64,000 bases of DNA from Tigriopus japonicus (GCA_010645155.1 CM021312.1:1956611-2020610), one strand, 5' to 3'. Shown: positions 26,101-36,893, numbered from the stretch's first letter. Notes: generated from the letters alone by a model not told the origin. Translations and numbers: made by a program.

Positions 26101-28042
26101 AACCCAAGGATGGCTCAAGCCAGGATTACTTTCAAAATACACACTGGGTCCGATTACTACAATGAAAATTAAACGGAACAATATATTTGTTGCAAAAACC
26201 TCACATTTTAGAACAATGATTGGACCCAGTGTGTATTTTTGAAATTCGTCCTGAAGTACAGTGGTTCCTGATTAACCCCAGCAAATTGCAATACTAGTTA
26301 TGCTGAAAAATCGAGGTGAGAAATACTCGCACAGAATGTTCCGATGCTTTTTTCACCCTTTCACTTGAGTTCATCTCATATCAGAAAACTAAATGGGAAT
26401 GTTAGTGTCAGAAAATATTTCAAGATAAGCTTTTAACAAATAAAACCACATACAAACCAATTTATCTGACACACTCAGTAAACGTTCATTTAAGGAATCC
26501 AAATTCATAACAAAGCTCCATGTATGGAGAGTGAAAGAGCTAGTTTTCTCAGAGTTGGTATCAGGTAAAGCAGCTCCATTTCCAATTTGACCATTAATCT
26601 TGAGATAAAATACGCACTGCAGAAACAATCTTTCTTGCAGCACCTCTGCTGGTTGGAAGTCAGAATTGGAATTGGTTCCACCAAGTACGTGCCGACTGGT
26701 TACTTATTGCCTAACTCAATTTCTAAGAACAACTTCAAAGACCTTCTACTGCAGAGAATGGAACATTACATGACTTCATTGGAGAGCCCTATGCTAGATT
26801 TGGCTAATGTATTCCACTCTCACTGTGAACGGCGAATGATTGTTAAATGTTGAAAATGAGAACTCACCAACGTTGCGAACGGCATTTGTGAGGTCAATAT
26901 TTGTGGGACCTCCCACCCAGTTTACTCATTGATTTATGGTTCTTACAAATACTCCAATAATCAGCATTATATCTATTGGTTAATGCTCACACAATTCGTT
27001 TCTCATGCTTGCGCTTGGAAGAACACTTTATCTCGCTTGTGATCTAATTTATTGAATTTCTGACACCAAGGGCCTTTATTAGGCAACATTACCTAGTAGA
27101 CCGTGCAATGTCCTTGAGACAAATATCATTTCATTCTGGACCAAGTTTCTTGCGCCGAAAATGGACCCTTCAATTCATTTCAGATTCAAAAAGAAGCCTT
27201 ATGATTGGCTACCCTTGATTGAGTACTTCATCGTTTGAAAGAGATGAGTCTAAAATTGGCAATTTGAACCATCTTGAAGTTCTTCTACTCATAATTCTAT
27301 TGCTTGAATCATCCACGTTACTTCACCTTAGGACTCAAGTGTTCCATTTTTTTCTCTATCAACTCTATCTTGCCCTTTATTTGTATAAGACACAAAGTGG
27401 TCTTGAGTTGTTACTGTTGAGCGCACGTAAAATATAAATGATCCACCAGAGGGCAGGGCAGAGCCAAATGGTAAACAAAAAGCCTTTGTCACTTGACCAT
27501 GCCCAATGAAAAAGAGCGTGTGCTAAATTATCCCATTGAGTCTTGTTTCATAATCACATACAAGTGCAGATATTGGCGTTTTTAGTTCATAACTTGGGTC
27601 CGTTTTAGGTCTGATTGAGGCTCATAGATTTCCTTTTTTGTCCATCTTTAAAAGTGAGACATGTTGGGATACCAAAGAGTCTATTCCAATCCAAAAAGGC
27701 CCCTTGAGGCACAAATTCAAGGCACTGTGGCAACTGTCCCAATTATTTCATCGATAGCATGACCTCATCTATGCCCAAGGGCCTTTACAGGGATATGTAT
27801 AAAAAACTTATGTTCCTTAATAATTCGGGATTATTAAACTGTAAGTTTGAAAAAAATCTATCAAAAACTACACGACTTATGACGGTCTTAAGGGGTCTAC
27901 ATTTGGCCCGCCGACCCTGTAAACTGTTTTGAGTCTTACCTGATTGTGGAGTTGAAAGAACGATAATGTTGGCCTCGATTAAGGTAGAGTAAATTAGGGA
28001 ACCTATTGCCAGGCCCACCAGATACCCAAGAAGTGGTTTCAT
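1979..28042 (-). CDS. Sidestep-family Ig-domain cell-surface protein, 5' part (5 exons, continues beyond window)
   Basis: Joined exons 28042-27940, 16785-16650, 9276-9065, 2380-2270 and 2182-1979 encode at least 255 residues. Residues 1-24 form a signal peptide. Ig1 spans about 40-150, with Cys53 (LPCDISPP), Trp69 (LVLWYR) and Cys131 (GIYRCRVDF). The PTRN motif follows, then a linker beginning VPP. Ig2 spans about 155-255, with Cys183, a GGDPVPQVTWW segment with Trp196/197, and Cys235. PIYSYDAR, YRCRVDF, PTRN and VVGPYLEGD are hallmarks of the Sidestep family, whose Drosophila members bind Beat proteins in motor-axon guidance and synaptic partner choice. Possible N-glycosylation sites are N146 (NVT) and N241 (NIS). 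Junction phases are 1, 2, 1, 1 and the last exon ends in phase 1, so translation continues left of base 1. Family assignment is firm; which paralogue is not decidable from this part. Confidence 0.93.
2270..2380 (-). CDS. Exon 4: Ig1-Ig2 linker and first Cys of Ig2
   Basis: The acceptor is TTATTTTTCCAG|TT at 2381 and the donor is GGAG|GTAAGT at 2269. The 111 bases encode 36 whole codons: PPGTPTIFDESGQEAR, then TVVGPYLEGDSIILQC and IASG. The VPP linker and the GPY-x-EGD-x-x-x-L-x-C pattern match the start of Ig2 in Sidestep proteins. It ends in phase 1 and joins exon 5 across an 87-bp intron, re-forming the second Gly of GGDP. Confidence 0.95.
2381..9064 (-). other. Intron 3 of the Sidestep-like gene (6.7 kb)
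   Basis: This lies between exons 3 and 4, with a canonical donor at 9064 and acceptor at 2381. Open frames inside it, including a 177-codon minus-strand frame at 7982-8515, show no recognisable protein family. A short AAGC tract lies at 5294-5315. GTTCCA/TGGAAC hexamers occur throughout. Confidence 0.75.
5294..5315. repeat. AAGC tetranucleotide tract
   Basis: About five tandem copies of AAGC within intron 3 of the Sidestep-like gene. Confidence 0.8.
9065..9276 (-). CDS. Exon 3: second half of Ig1
   Basis: The acceptor is TCGTTTGTTCCAG|T at 9277 and the donor is GTGG|GTAAGA at 9064. The 212 bases encode 70 whole codons beginning YDARSGGGEIGRRWSDDHG. The F-strand motif is HEAGIYRCRVDF with Cys131, followed by PTRNSLINVTVV. 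Glu replaces the usual Asp in the D-x-A-x-Y-x-C pattern. The phase-1 end (G) joins TT from exon 4 to give Val of VPP. The run YDAR to YRCRVDFK is the most diagnostic Sidestep-family segment in the gene. Confidence 0.95.
9277..16649 (-). other. Intron 2 of the Sidestep-like gene (7.4 kb)
   Basis: This lies between exons 2 and 3. No recognisable gene is seen on either strand; a 151-codon plus-strand frame at 15133-15588 has no family features. The hexamer enrichment continues to about 14.0 kb and then drops sharply. Confidence 0.75.
16650..16785 (-). CDS. Exon 2: first half of Ig1 (first Cys and core Trp)
   Basis: The acceptor is CTCGTTTCAG|TG at 16786 and the donor is AG|GTAAGA at 16649. The 136 bases encode 44 whole codons with split codons at both ends. 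The frame gives EVLAVEGHSTQLPCDISPP, then VYLVLWYRQDEGEPIY. These hold the B-strand cysteine (residue 53) and the core tryptophan (residue 69). The exon ends in phase 2 with AG, which joins the T opening the next exon to give Ser of the family motif PIYSYDAR. Both flanking introns exceed 7 kb. Confidence 0.92.
20084..20388 (+). mobile_element. hAT-like MITE, older copy
   Basis: This 305-bp element starts TACTGATGTATTTCGAGTTGG and ends with an imperfect inverted copy. It aligns along its whole length with the reverse complement of 24896-25194, sharing blocks such as TGGCAGCACTGCCAACTCG and CGAACTAGTTCGAGTGTTGC. The flanking octamers CTTTATTG (20076-20083) and CCTCATTG (20389-20396) agree at six of eight positions, consistent with a decayed 8-bp target duplication. 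There is no coding capacity. Confidence 0.75.
24896..25194 (-). mobile_element. hAT-like MITE with intact 8-bp target-site duplication
   Basis: This is a 299-bp non-coding element. Its left end TAGTGATGGGTTTCGAACCG is mirrored at the right end by the complement of TACTGATGGGTTTCGAGTTG. It is flanked by perfect direct repeats GTTAAGAC at 24888-24895 and 25195-25202. Short inverted ends of the TAGTG/CAGTG type and 8-bp duplications are the signature of the hAT superfamily; assignment is inferred from these alone. It is inverted relative to the copy at 20084-20388. Confidence 0.85.
26130..26244. mobile_element. Short MITE-like inverted-repeat element
   Basis: A 115-bp segment is bounded by inverted copies of TTTCAAAATACACACTGGGT (the right arm has one extra A and a G/A change). 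It is AT-rich and non-coding inside. No clear target duplication is seen. It could be a small MITE or the remnant ends of a larger element. Confidence 0.6.
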
Positions 28043-28086
28043 GGTCTCGTGGGTGAAATCATATGTCTTCGCTTGAACTTTTCAAC
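27940..28086 (-). CDS. Exon 1: short 5' UTR and signal peptide
   Basis: Coding starts at ATG 28042-28040 with A at -3. It reads a hydrophobic leader (residues 4-22) ending IEA, a plausible cleavage site before N25, then runs to VLSTPQS. The donor is CAG|GTAAGA at 27939, phase 1. That fits the phase-1 acceptor of the next exon and restores a Val codon. Upstream, a good acceptor (TTTGCATATTTCAG) ends at 28087, so 28086-28043 is probably the last 44 bases of the 5' UTR, with a further non-coding exon not located. The link to the Ig exons rests on strand, order, phase and leader chemistry, not on homology of this exon itself. Confidence 0.72.
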
Positions 28087-29685
28087 CTGAAATATGCAAA
28101 ATAAAAATGAAAATAAGGAGCTGCACGTGCGTTTAGAATCGAATATGATGAATACTAAAGTACAATCTACACGTGCCAAACGTAAAATGCTGAATGAGTG
28201 AAAAGCTTCATTTCTCCAAGTTTCCCAGAAAATCTCGGTCGAAACTATTTGCGGAATGTCATGATTGTGTCTAATTCTTCAGTTCAAGATTTATGAGTCT
28301 TTCACGGAGAAAAATGAAGCCAAACATGATTCTAACTCAGGTAGGCCATTTTTGAAAATTCTTTAGTCTTCTGAGAACTGAAGTTTGAGCGAGCTATAAA
28401 TGTGTTCTACTCGCAGCAAATCTTATCAAGGGTTACATCTGATTTTTACCCCTTTGACCGTGTCGAATCGTCATTCAGACATATTTGGCGAAGAAATACT
28501 TAACAATCGGAAGAATTGAAACTTGCTTGAAACGTAATTTACATTAAGATTGTCATTCTTTTTAATTCTAAGCGACTATTCCCATTCATTTTAAACGAGT
28601 GGGTTTAAAGTATTATTAAGTTCGGAATTAGGATCCTATGCGGTCAGTTCAGTTTCAAACCCATTTGGTATGGCAATGGTGAAGTATTCCCATGCCCATT
28701 TTTAGCGTCGATATATGTCAGAGACCGAGATCAAGTTCTTTTTTTACTGAAATGGCATTCAAGTTGTCGGATTGTCGCAATTTCAAGAATGTCTTGTCTA
28801 ATCATTTCAACCAATCAGACTTTGAAATACCGACCTAACTCAAACTCAAAGTATCTCTTACACAAAGGTAAGTTAAAATTGAAAAAAAAGTCGCAATTCT
28901 TGTATGGAGGACTTCTATATTCATTTTCCACGTACAAGATTCAACGATCTGGGAGACACTTAAAAAGTTAAACAAGAAAAAGATACAATAATGAGATTTC
29001 TTCAGATCGTGACACTTGTTCTCTATTGACAGATAGTCTACAATAGAAGTAGTAATTTTGCACGATGTCAAAAGAAACCATATCAAACCCTGAAACTTCT
29101 CTAAGATACCATTGTCATTCTTGTTATAAAACCTCGACTTTCACAAACAAAGCCTTTTTCATTTCTCGTCCGTGTTTTGCCTGGCTTTGTACTGTGTCGA
29201 GAGTGAAATTAGCCGCCTTTACATTTCTTGTCGCGGTGACGAACACTTCATCCAACGAGGAGTGGAGAAATACTTCAATGTCATCATGATTATTATTTCG
29301 GGGAGAGCCAAGCAAGTTAATTAGGCGTCTTTGTTTGGTGCTGTTGACATTTGTGGGTGCTTTTCAACAACGCCAAAATGAGACTCACTCGCCACGAAAT
29401 GAAGGTGAAATAGTCATCGTCTCCTGCACAGCATACAAAAACTTGCGCATAACAACGTATCAGCTAATTGCTCAAGCTGGGATCTTCCACAATTGGTCAC
29501 TCGATGAGTTTGTAGAATTAAAGTTTATAGACTTCCATGTCATCCCACCATGATAATTGACAAAGCTGTCTGGTAGGCCCACAAGGCCCATATAAGGGCC
29601 CGAGAAGGTCACTTGGAACGGAAAGAGAAATGACACATCCAGGAAGATTTATTTGTTTCATCTCCGTGGCAAATTCACAGATTTG
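28087..29685. other. Region upstream of the Sidestep-like gene, no gene recognised
   Basis: This should hold the intron between the 5' UTR exon(s) and exon 1, or the upstream region. It is AT-rich with only short shadow-like frames. The transcription start was not found. Confidence 0.5.
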
Positions 29686-30060
29686 AGAGCCATGTAGATT
29701 AAAAAGTAGTATCCTTTAGAGCCGTGTAGAGTTAAAAGAAGTATACTTTAGAGCCATGTAGATTAAAAAGTTGTATACATTAGAGCCATGTAGATTAATC
29801 AGTAAACTTTAGAGCCATGTAGATTAATCAGTAAACTTTAGAGCCATGTAGATTAATCAGTAAACTTTAGAGCCATGTAGATTAATCAGTAAACTTTAGA
29901 GCCATGTAGATAAAAATGTAGTATACGTCAGAGCAGTTTACACGAAAAAGCAGTATATTTAAAGCCATTAGAGTAAGAAGGAGTATACTATAGAGCCATG
30001 TATAACAAATAGCTGTTTGAGGTAGGGACATGTAGATTTTGAAAAAAAGATGCATCTGTT
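29686..30060 (+). repeat. Minisatellite, 29/32-bp unit, about 12 copies
   Basis: Units begin AGAGCCATGTAGATTAA. Units 4-7 (29782-29897) are four identical 29-bp copies ending TCAGTAAACTTT. The flanking units are 31-32 bp, more diverged, and end in variants of AGTATACTTT; the last one (from 30024) is longer and decayed. Identical copies in the centre with decayed copies at the edges is typical of expansion by unequal exchange or slippage. Confidence 0.95.
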
Positions 30061-30409
30061 AGAGCCTCCAAAGAAAATAAGATGCACATGAGATTTCTTT
30101 TTTTGTACCGGATGTGACGTCTCAGGCTCTCCACTTGAGTCAAGAAGGAAATTGGCAAAACGTTGTGAAAACGCAAAACCAGGATGAAAGTGTGAAACAA
30201 GCATCAGCACCTTTAAAAAACTCAGAAAAATTGAAAAGTAGCCATGCGATAAAGATTTGTCAAAATAGTCTTGCACTTTTTGGGGGTTTTCATCTTCTTG
30301 TTAGTGGGACCTATGAATTTCATGTGCGTACTCTTCGTTTTACTGTTGCTCTAGTATGTGTAAAACTGAAGAACGTTGAAAGATGGACGGTTTAGTTGAG
30401 CACACTTCA

Positions 30410-30509
30410 GAGGCTAGTTTTTTAAGCGCAATGATCGATCTCAAGATTGAACTTACAGTACTAAAGTACGATCTTAAGATCGCTCTTTGCGTCTTAAAAA
30501 ACTAGCCTC
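30410..30509. repeat. 100-bp near-perfect palindrome
   Basis: The sequence starts GAGGCTAGTTTTTTAAG and ends with its complement. The two halves pair along almost the whole length with a few mismatches and one extra base. Symmetry continues through GATCTCAAGAT / GATCTTAAGATC to a small central loop. It could be a minimal foldback MITE or encode a hairpin RNA. No obvious target duplication flanks it. Confidence 0.8.
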
Positions 30510-33500
30510 ATGTGTCTGATTTTTTTCCAGATACAGATGATGAGACACGAGCACTGACATTTGGCATTATTTTATGTCCGATGGGAAAAATACGAGTACC
30601 ATTGAGAGAATAAAGTTGACCTTTTCATAAAGAAACCAATTGTCAGAGCTTAAAGTGCAAGATGTACATAAGTCAATATATGATTCTACGTAAGTAACAT
30701 AAATTCACAACAGCTGTGCAAGAAGGATGTACTCTCTTCAGAATTTAGTTTTCTTCATGGTTTTAAAAACACAATTTGAAGCGATCACGCAATAACATTG
30801 ATTGAAAAGCAAATGGCGACCACTTAAAAAGCGTGATATGTTTAAATCAATGCATCAATACCATAACTGTAACACAAGAAAATGATGAATAAAGGATTGA
30901 TTGAAGTGCATTGTATAGGAAAAGCTTGAAAATTGAAAAAACGAAAGTATAACTTTGCATACAGTTTCTTCATAAAAAAATTTATTCATGAGAGTAGAAA
31001 TAGCAAGGCTTTGATTTTTTATGTGTGGAATAAAGATTGATCAAAGACTACGGAGCTACTTATCTGATACAATTTGAGGAACATAGTCAGATCTAATGAC
31101 CAATTTAGCATTAAAAGTCAGAATTTCTTGTTCTGTCGTGAGAAACTTACATTATTAAGCTGTTCTTCGAAAAAAGGAACGTATTACAAGGCATGTTTCT
31201 TTTACTCAAAATAAATAATTTGTTACTTCTGAATTCATTAGCAAAAAGAGGATGGTTATTGCAAAATGCAAGTTAGTTTAAAAAGTAGGTAATGATTTAA
31301 ATTTGTCAATAATAATAATTGTGTCAGTTGATAAAAATATCAAGAGAAATTTTAAAACATCGCGACATTTAACAACTTTTTCGTGTTTTTTCAGTCATTA
31401 AATCCTTATGATTTCATAGTTCGCACCATGACGGATTCCATGACTTGCATTTCCACCCGCACTTTTGAAATTTGTGCCATTTTTTGGGGGAGAACTCACA
31501 TAACTCTTGAAAAGCCTTGTTGGAAATGTCTTGTCCCAAAAAGTTGTTGATTTAAGTTCACTGCAAGACCAAAAATACAGACCAGTAAATGGAAAAAGGA
31601 ACGAATAACGAAAACTTTTTGGATTTTTGCGGCTTTTTAATCCAAGTATTTCTGAAATGGAAGCGTAATGTAAGGATTGTACTTTCATACGTTGCAATTT
31701 CGTGACCCCTCCCTGAAGTTATTTCTAACCTAAAATTATTTTAACCAAGCAAACTTAGTAACTCTAGTATCCTTTTGAAGGGTCACTCACTTCAAAAACT
31801 CCTCCAAAATTAAAAGACACACTTTAGAACTGGTATTGTTTTGGCTCTCTAAATTATCAAAGACCAACCTTATCACGATAAATAAGCAAGTAAACAATAG
31901 CCAAAACCGACCTCTCCTCGTTTGCAGAAGCTCAAGTCTGTGAGTGTATCGCAAAATAACTTTTTTAAGGAACCGATCCCGAGGAAACACTAGAGCAATT
32001 GTAAAAGGAAATGACGAATTCGTCCGTTTTGTCGACCTCAAAACCGGCCGAAAGCGACACCCCATTTATCCGCATTAAAGCTCTGAACTTCACGATCGGC
32101 GCGATTGCAACAACCATCAATCCTGGTCGAATCGTTAATGGCTGTATTGACTGACTGGCCCCAGAACATGAACATATGAGTGTTTTTGATTGGTATTGTG
32201 ATTCGAGTTTTTCCCTTCTTTCCCCGTCTGTCCCCGCTTCAGTTTCTCATTCTTTGAAGTGGAACGCTTGGAACACACATATGAGAGAGTGTGGCACAAG
32301 GTTGACCAGGCCATTAGCGAGAAGAAACTTTTCTTTTGTTTCTTGAAAGCTGACACACAAACAAAGTTGTTTGCAAACTGACTGACTGCTGGCGAACACC
32401 TCAAACGAATCCCTCCCCGTAATGAGTTCTTTGTGTTCTGAAATGTTGTCATGCACTTAAAAGCCGATAGAGCACTTTATGAGCCGTAAGTTGAAGGAAT
32501 GGGTGTTGCCTACTTAGACTTATCAGATTGTTGAGGTTAAGTCTGTTTCAATGGATCTTAGGTTAGAAGTGAAATTTGAACAATGAAAAAGGGTTTCCGA
32601 GTTGAAAAGGTTAAGCAATTGTAACCCAAGACGGGCCCTTAAAAATATTTGTTTGCATGATAACGTGATAAATAAGATAAATAATAAGAATGGGCCCCAT
32701 GACTGAATATATTGTATATCAATTGTATATTTATCCAATAAAACATATTAAAAATAGATCGACAGTACCGCAATCAAGCGAAGGTGAGTTGTTGAGAGCA
32801 TTTGGGAATACAGTGAAGTATGGTGAAGTGTGCCTCAATCAAGAAATGGCACGACAGCTTTGCTTAAAGAGTTTTCGAACCGTTTCTTATGTAGCAAAAC
32901 TATACTCACAATACTCCCTAATACCCTTAACATATTACCCATAGTTATAATACTCTCAAGTATACTCTCAACTTTGTTGCGTTATGAAGTTGACAACTTG
33001 AGAGCTTAGTTATTTGTCTGATTTGATTTTGGCAAATTCGAATACCTTTAATTTGTGGAAATGCAGCCCATTGTGATAATCCATATTCACACACTGAAAC
33101 ATCATACACCAAAAAAGACGATCTTCGCCATTAAAAAGGATACTTTTACTCTTCATAAAATATTATTTCAATTAGCCGAGGCCCCGAGTTCTGAAGCTTT
33201 TCTGTTATATGAACTTAGCTGTTTCTTTTATGAAAGTTTTTTAAGCCACAAATTGTATCGATCAGTAAATGTGGTTTGAATTTTGTCCGACAGTATCCCG
33301 TCTGTAAGCTTTGGACTTTATTCTTTAATTTGAAACCTTCTTTGCATTTTTAAGGCCCAACGTGGACCAAGAATGGTTCATGTATCAAAGGCCAATTGTA
33401 AACCGATCTATGGCATTAAAAACTACTCATCCAAAATCAAAAGCCTTTATATAGCGCTTTATGCTTACTTTTGCGTACTGTGCATTCTCCAAAGCAAAGT

Positions 33501-36350
33501 GTTGATCATTCTTCATCGGAATTGACACCGAGTTTTTGTTCTTGTTGACAGCCGGTCAAGACGACCACTTGAATAAAGGCGACAAAAGATAACTGGCTTT
33601 TTCCTCAATGCTTTTCGAGTTTTGGGTGTCCTTTCTCATTATTAAAACGGCCTGGCTCAAAATGATTAGTAGAACAAACCGCAATTATGTACAGTGTCTT
33701 CTATTATATTTCTGGTAGTCAGATTACAATTAAAGCACTTTACTCTAGTTCGCAAATTTGATTGACAAGGAGAAAAAGGTATTTCAAACGCCATCTCGGG
33801 TCAGACAAGTGATCCTCGGAGATTGAACTGCTTTTTTGGCAGGTCCATCCAAAATATGCAAAGTACCTCGTCAGTCATCCAACTTCGTTCAAAAAGCAAA
33901 AATAGAGCTCTGAAATGAGAGCATTCACAAGCCGACCCGAGTTATGCTATGCTCATAAACTGAAAGTAGAGCCCTATTTAAGAGCCTCAAACAGCGGAAT
34001 GAGAGAGGTAATGAAAGTTAGCGTTATTCTTGATTATTCAACCTGGGAGGTCAGGGTCGCAAAAAGTGGTGAACCATCATGACAGGCTCGTTGGAAGAAC
34101 GAGTTGCATATTTCACTGAGGTTTGCTTACCTTCGTCATTGACTCTCATTCCGGATTTCACTTCACTGTATGTATATCTTTTATTTCACCCAAATGTTCA
34201 TTTGATTTATTCTAGGCGTTGTATGAACACTATGAAAACGAATAAATCCGCTCAGCACTTTAGTGTCAAGCAATGTTTCTACACCGACTAACGATGAACA
34301 GCTGCCTCTTCGCGGTTGGTGTTCTTTTTTCGCCCTCTCTGCGCTTCCTCGTCCCGTTTTTGCGAGGGGAAAACTCAAACTGCAAATGGCCGCGCAGAGT
34401 GCCGTTGAGACGGAACTACATCAGATGGACGTCGTTTGGATTGGATTTTTGTACAAAAGAAGCCGTTTTAGTGATTTTGTGGTCAAATATATCAGTGAAA
34501 ATCATGGCATTTGTCTCCAAGAAATTGGTTCCAGGAATGATAAGATTGGACTCTGAGTGACCTTTTGAAGAGATTAGGAGGCACTTTGTGAACTCGTTGT
34601 TCTCATTTTATTTCTCTCCCGTTATTCTGATTTGACAAGGGGTAACTTTTTGGCGCTTCTTCGTCGCGTTTTCAAGCGAATGAGAACTACAAATGAAAAT
34701 TGTCAAAGTATCTTATTTTTCTTGATCCTCAAGAACCCTGTTGAAAGGTTTTTCTTCTTATTTTCTCTTCTTGGTAAAGTCACTTTAACCTCACAAGTCA
34801 TGGAATGTGATTGTGTCTTCATTCAAGAAATGATTTATCAAACAATAGGAAAAGAAGTCGTTCCCACAAATTTGTACTTGTAGCTTTTAGATTGGGAGTA
34901 GTTGGTGTTGATATTTGAACTTGAGCATCAGTGGAGACCAAGATTTGGTGGCATATTTGTTCCAATGAGTTGGCACCTTTCGTTCGTTTCGCTTTTCGAA
35001 GTTTTGACAAACTTTTCAAAACCATCTTTCCTCACCCGGAAAAAAAGTTTTGCTTGTTGATAAAAAGTGCATAGCAGCAGAGCGTGACGTGGTTTAGCCT
35101 CGCATTGGATATTTCTGAGCATTCCCAAACACAACCAGCAACCAGTTTCCAAATAATTTCTCCCAGGATCAACTTAAATCCAACATTCATCATTCTTTAC
35201 AAGAAGCCTTGATCTAGGTCAGCTTGGTATTGTTCCAAGACCTTCGTTTCATAACTTCATCGGCCTTTGAGAAAGGATCTGATGGTGATCCTTGAGATGG
35301 ACACCTCAAATATGGAAGCTGTAAGGGCAAACTTGACTGGATATATCGAAAAGTGAGATATTAGAAAACTTTTTGGCTTTTCATCCTCTGTTATGTTGTT
35401 TGGGCTGCTCAAGAGGACTCAATCCCAGAAGAATAAACGGCGACCAACTTAGGAGCTCCTCTAGGCTCAACATTGCTACAAATAGATCAACAGCCTTAAC
35501 CTTCCCTATATCTACGGAAAGTTTTTTTTTTGCAGATCCCATTTTTGACAAACATCGGCATCATCGAAGCCCAATTTCCCCTTGGTTAGAACCTCACCTC
35601 GGTCTCATTTGAATACCAAGCGAGCAAGTTATAATCGATATTCCCATAAAAGCCAATTTTTTGACGTGCTTTCCTGATTGGCGAGTGGCTCATTGACAAA
35701 GTCACATCCAAAGGAGGTTAACCAACCTATGAAAGCTGGAGCTCAGAGAGTTCTGCTTTTACAGGGTGCGAAAGGTTGAGCCAGATTCTACTTTTTCACA
35801 AAATTATTCAATTTTATTTTTGTTTTTTTTTGCGTTCTAATGCGTAGATACGAACAAAAGGCATTTGGTTGAACAATACACGTGTCATTTATATTTAGAG
35901 GTAGGTTATGGTGTTTGACTACAAGAAGTGAAGTGCTTTTGTGTTTCTTCTTAGTCTTTATTCAAAACCAATTGATTCAATGTTTATTGGCATTTATTAA
36001 TTTAGATAAATAGGTAGTTAGGTAGAGGCAAATATCTTGCAAAATAGCAAATAAAATCATTTGAAACGAAGAAATACATTGATCACAGGTCCCTCTACGA
36101 TTCTGACAAAAGGTTAGATTTGTCTGACTCCCCCTGCATATATGAGTATGAGAGAGTGATTTAGACTGACTGAGGATAAAAGGCAAGCTGGAAAGGGGCT
36201 TTTGTTCTCGGTTGAAACGTCAATACTACGTTCCTCTCTATTTCCTCTTGTGTCTCCCCTGGGTCATTGGACAATTGAACCCTGACAACTTCCACCATTT
36301 CCAATGGTTCTCAGCCCCAACTTCAAAGGTTATATCTACGGCTCTTTAGT
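30510..36350. other. Intergenic, AT-rich, no gene recognised
   Basis: Only short frames on both strands, none with a recognisable domain. Weak protein-like frames around 34.1-34.6 kb and 35.4 kb lack splice support or family motifs. Confidence 0.5.
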
Positions 36351-36893
36351 TCACCATGGACACAATTTAAGAAAAACCAGGAAAATATCTTCCAAAAGTA
36401 TTCCGCACAATAGATCGATTGCCCTTCTCTTTGGCTCAAATGGATCACATTCACTCAGGAGATTTTTGACATCCATTGGATTGAAAAACAGAGCCTTTTC
36501 CACAGGATCAACAAGTCTTTTGATGTTTGACTCTCTAATTTTCGGTTCTAGTTGGTTTGACACATTTGGCAGTAACTTGGCAACGTGACATGCGATTCAT
36601 CAAGTGAGTGGTGGATTTGAACCACGAGATTGGTTGCTTGTCATTGGGGTGAGCAATGTGCCAAGGATCGAATAACCCATTGACGGCGGAGCGCAAAAAT
36701 CAATACCACAATTGACTGCGATGGAAAGTGGATCACGCTTGAATGACAATAGTGACAAAAGAAAACCGCCAGCACCAATCTCTACATCTATGAACTCTGC
36801 ATTTAAAAAAATCCGCACCACTGACATGACACCCAAATGATGTCCCGACTTCAAAACCGACAATAGTTGTTTGAGAGGAGCAAGTATCATCAA
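36351..36893 (-). pseudogene. Unrecognised frame interrupted by tandem TGA codons
   Basis: One minus-strand frame is open from an ATG at 36890 for about 97 codons, meets TGA TGA near 36602-36597, then stays open in the same frame for about 80 codons to a TGA at 36351. The first part contains IFLNAEFIDVEIGAGGFLL and AVNCGIDFCAPPSMG. The second contains KLLPNVSNQLEPKIRES and FFNPMDVKNLLSECDPFEP. Composition looks protein-like but I recognise no family. A tRNA-type B box (GGTTCAAATCC) lies just before the double stop, so part of the frame may be tRNA-derived. It could be a pseudogene, an exon pair or chance. Confidence 0.25.

Larger units (their letters stand above)
16786..27939 (-). other. Intron 1 of the Sidestep-like gene (11.2 kb)
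   Basis: This lies between the signal-peptide exon and the first Ig exon. It contains two opposed copies of a hAT-like MITE (20084-20388 and 24896-25194) and a short inverted-repeat element (26130-26244). A second patch of GTTCCA/TGGAAC lies at about 20.8-23.1 kb. A 178-codon plus-strand frame at 21697-22233 has no recognisable features. Confidence 0.7.
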
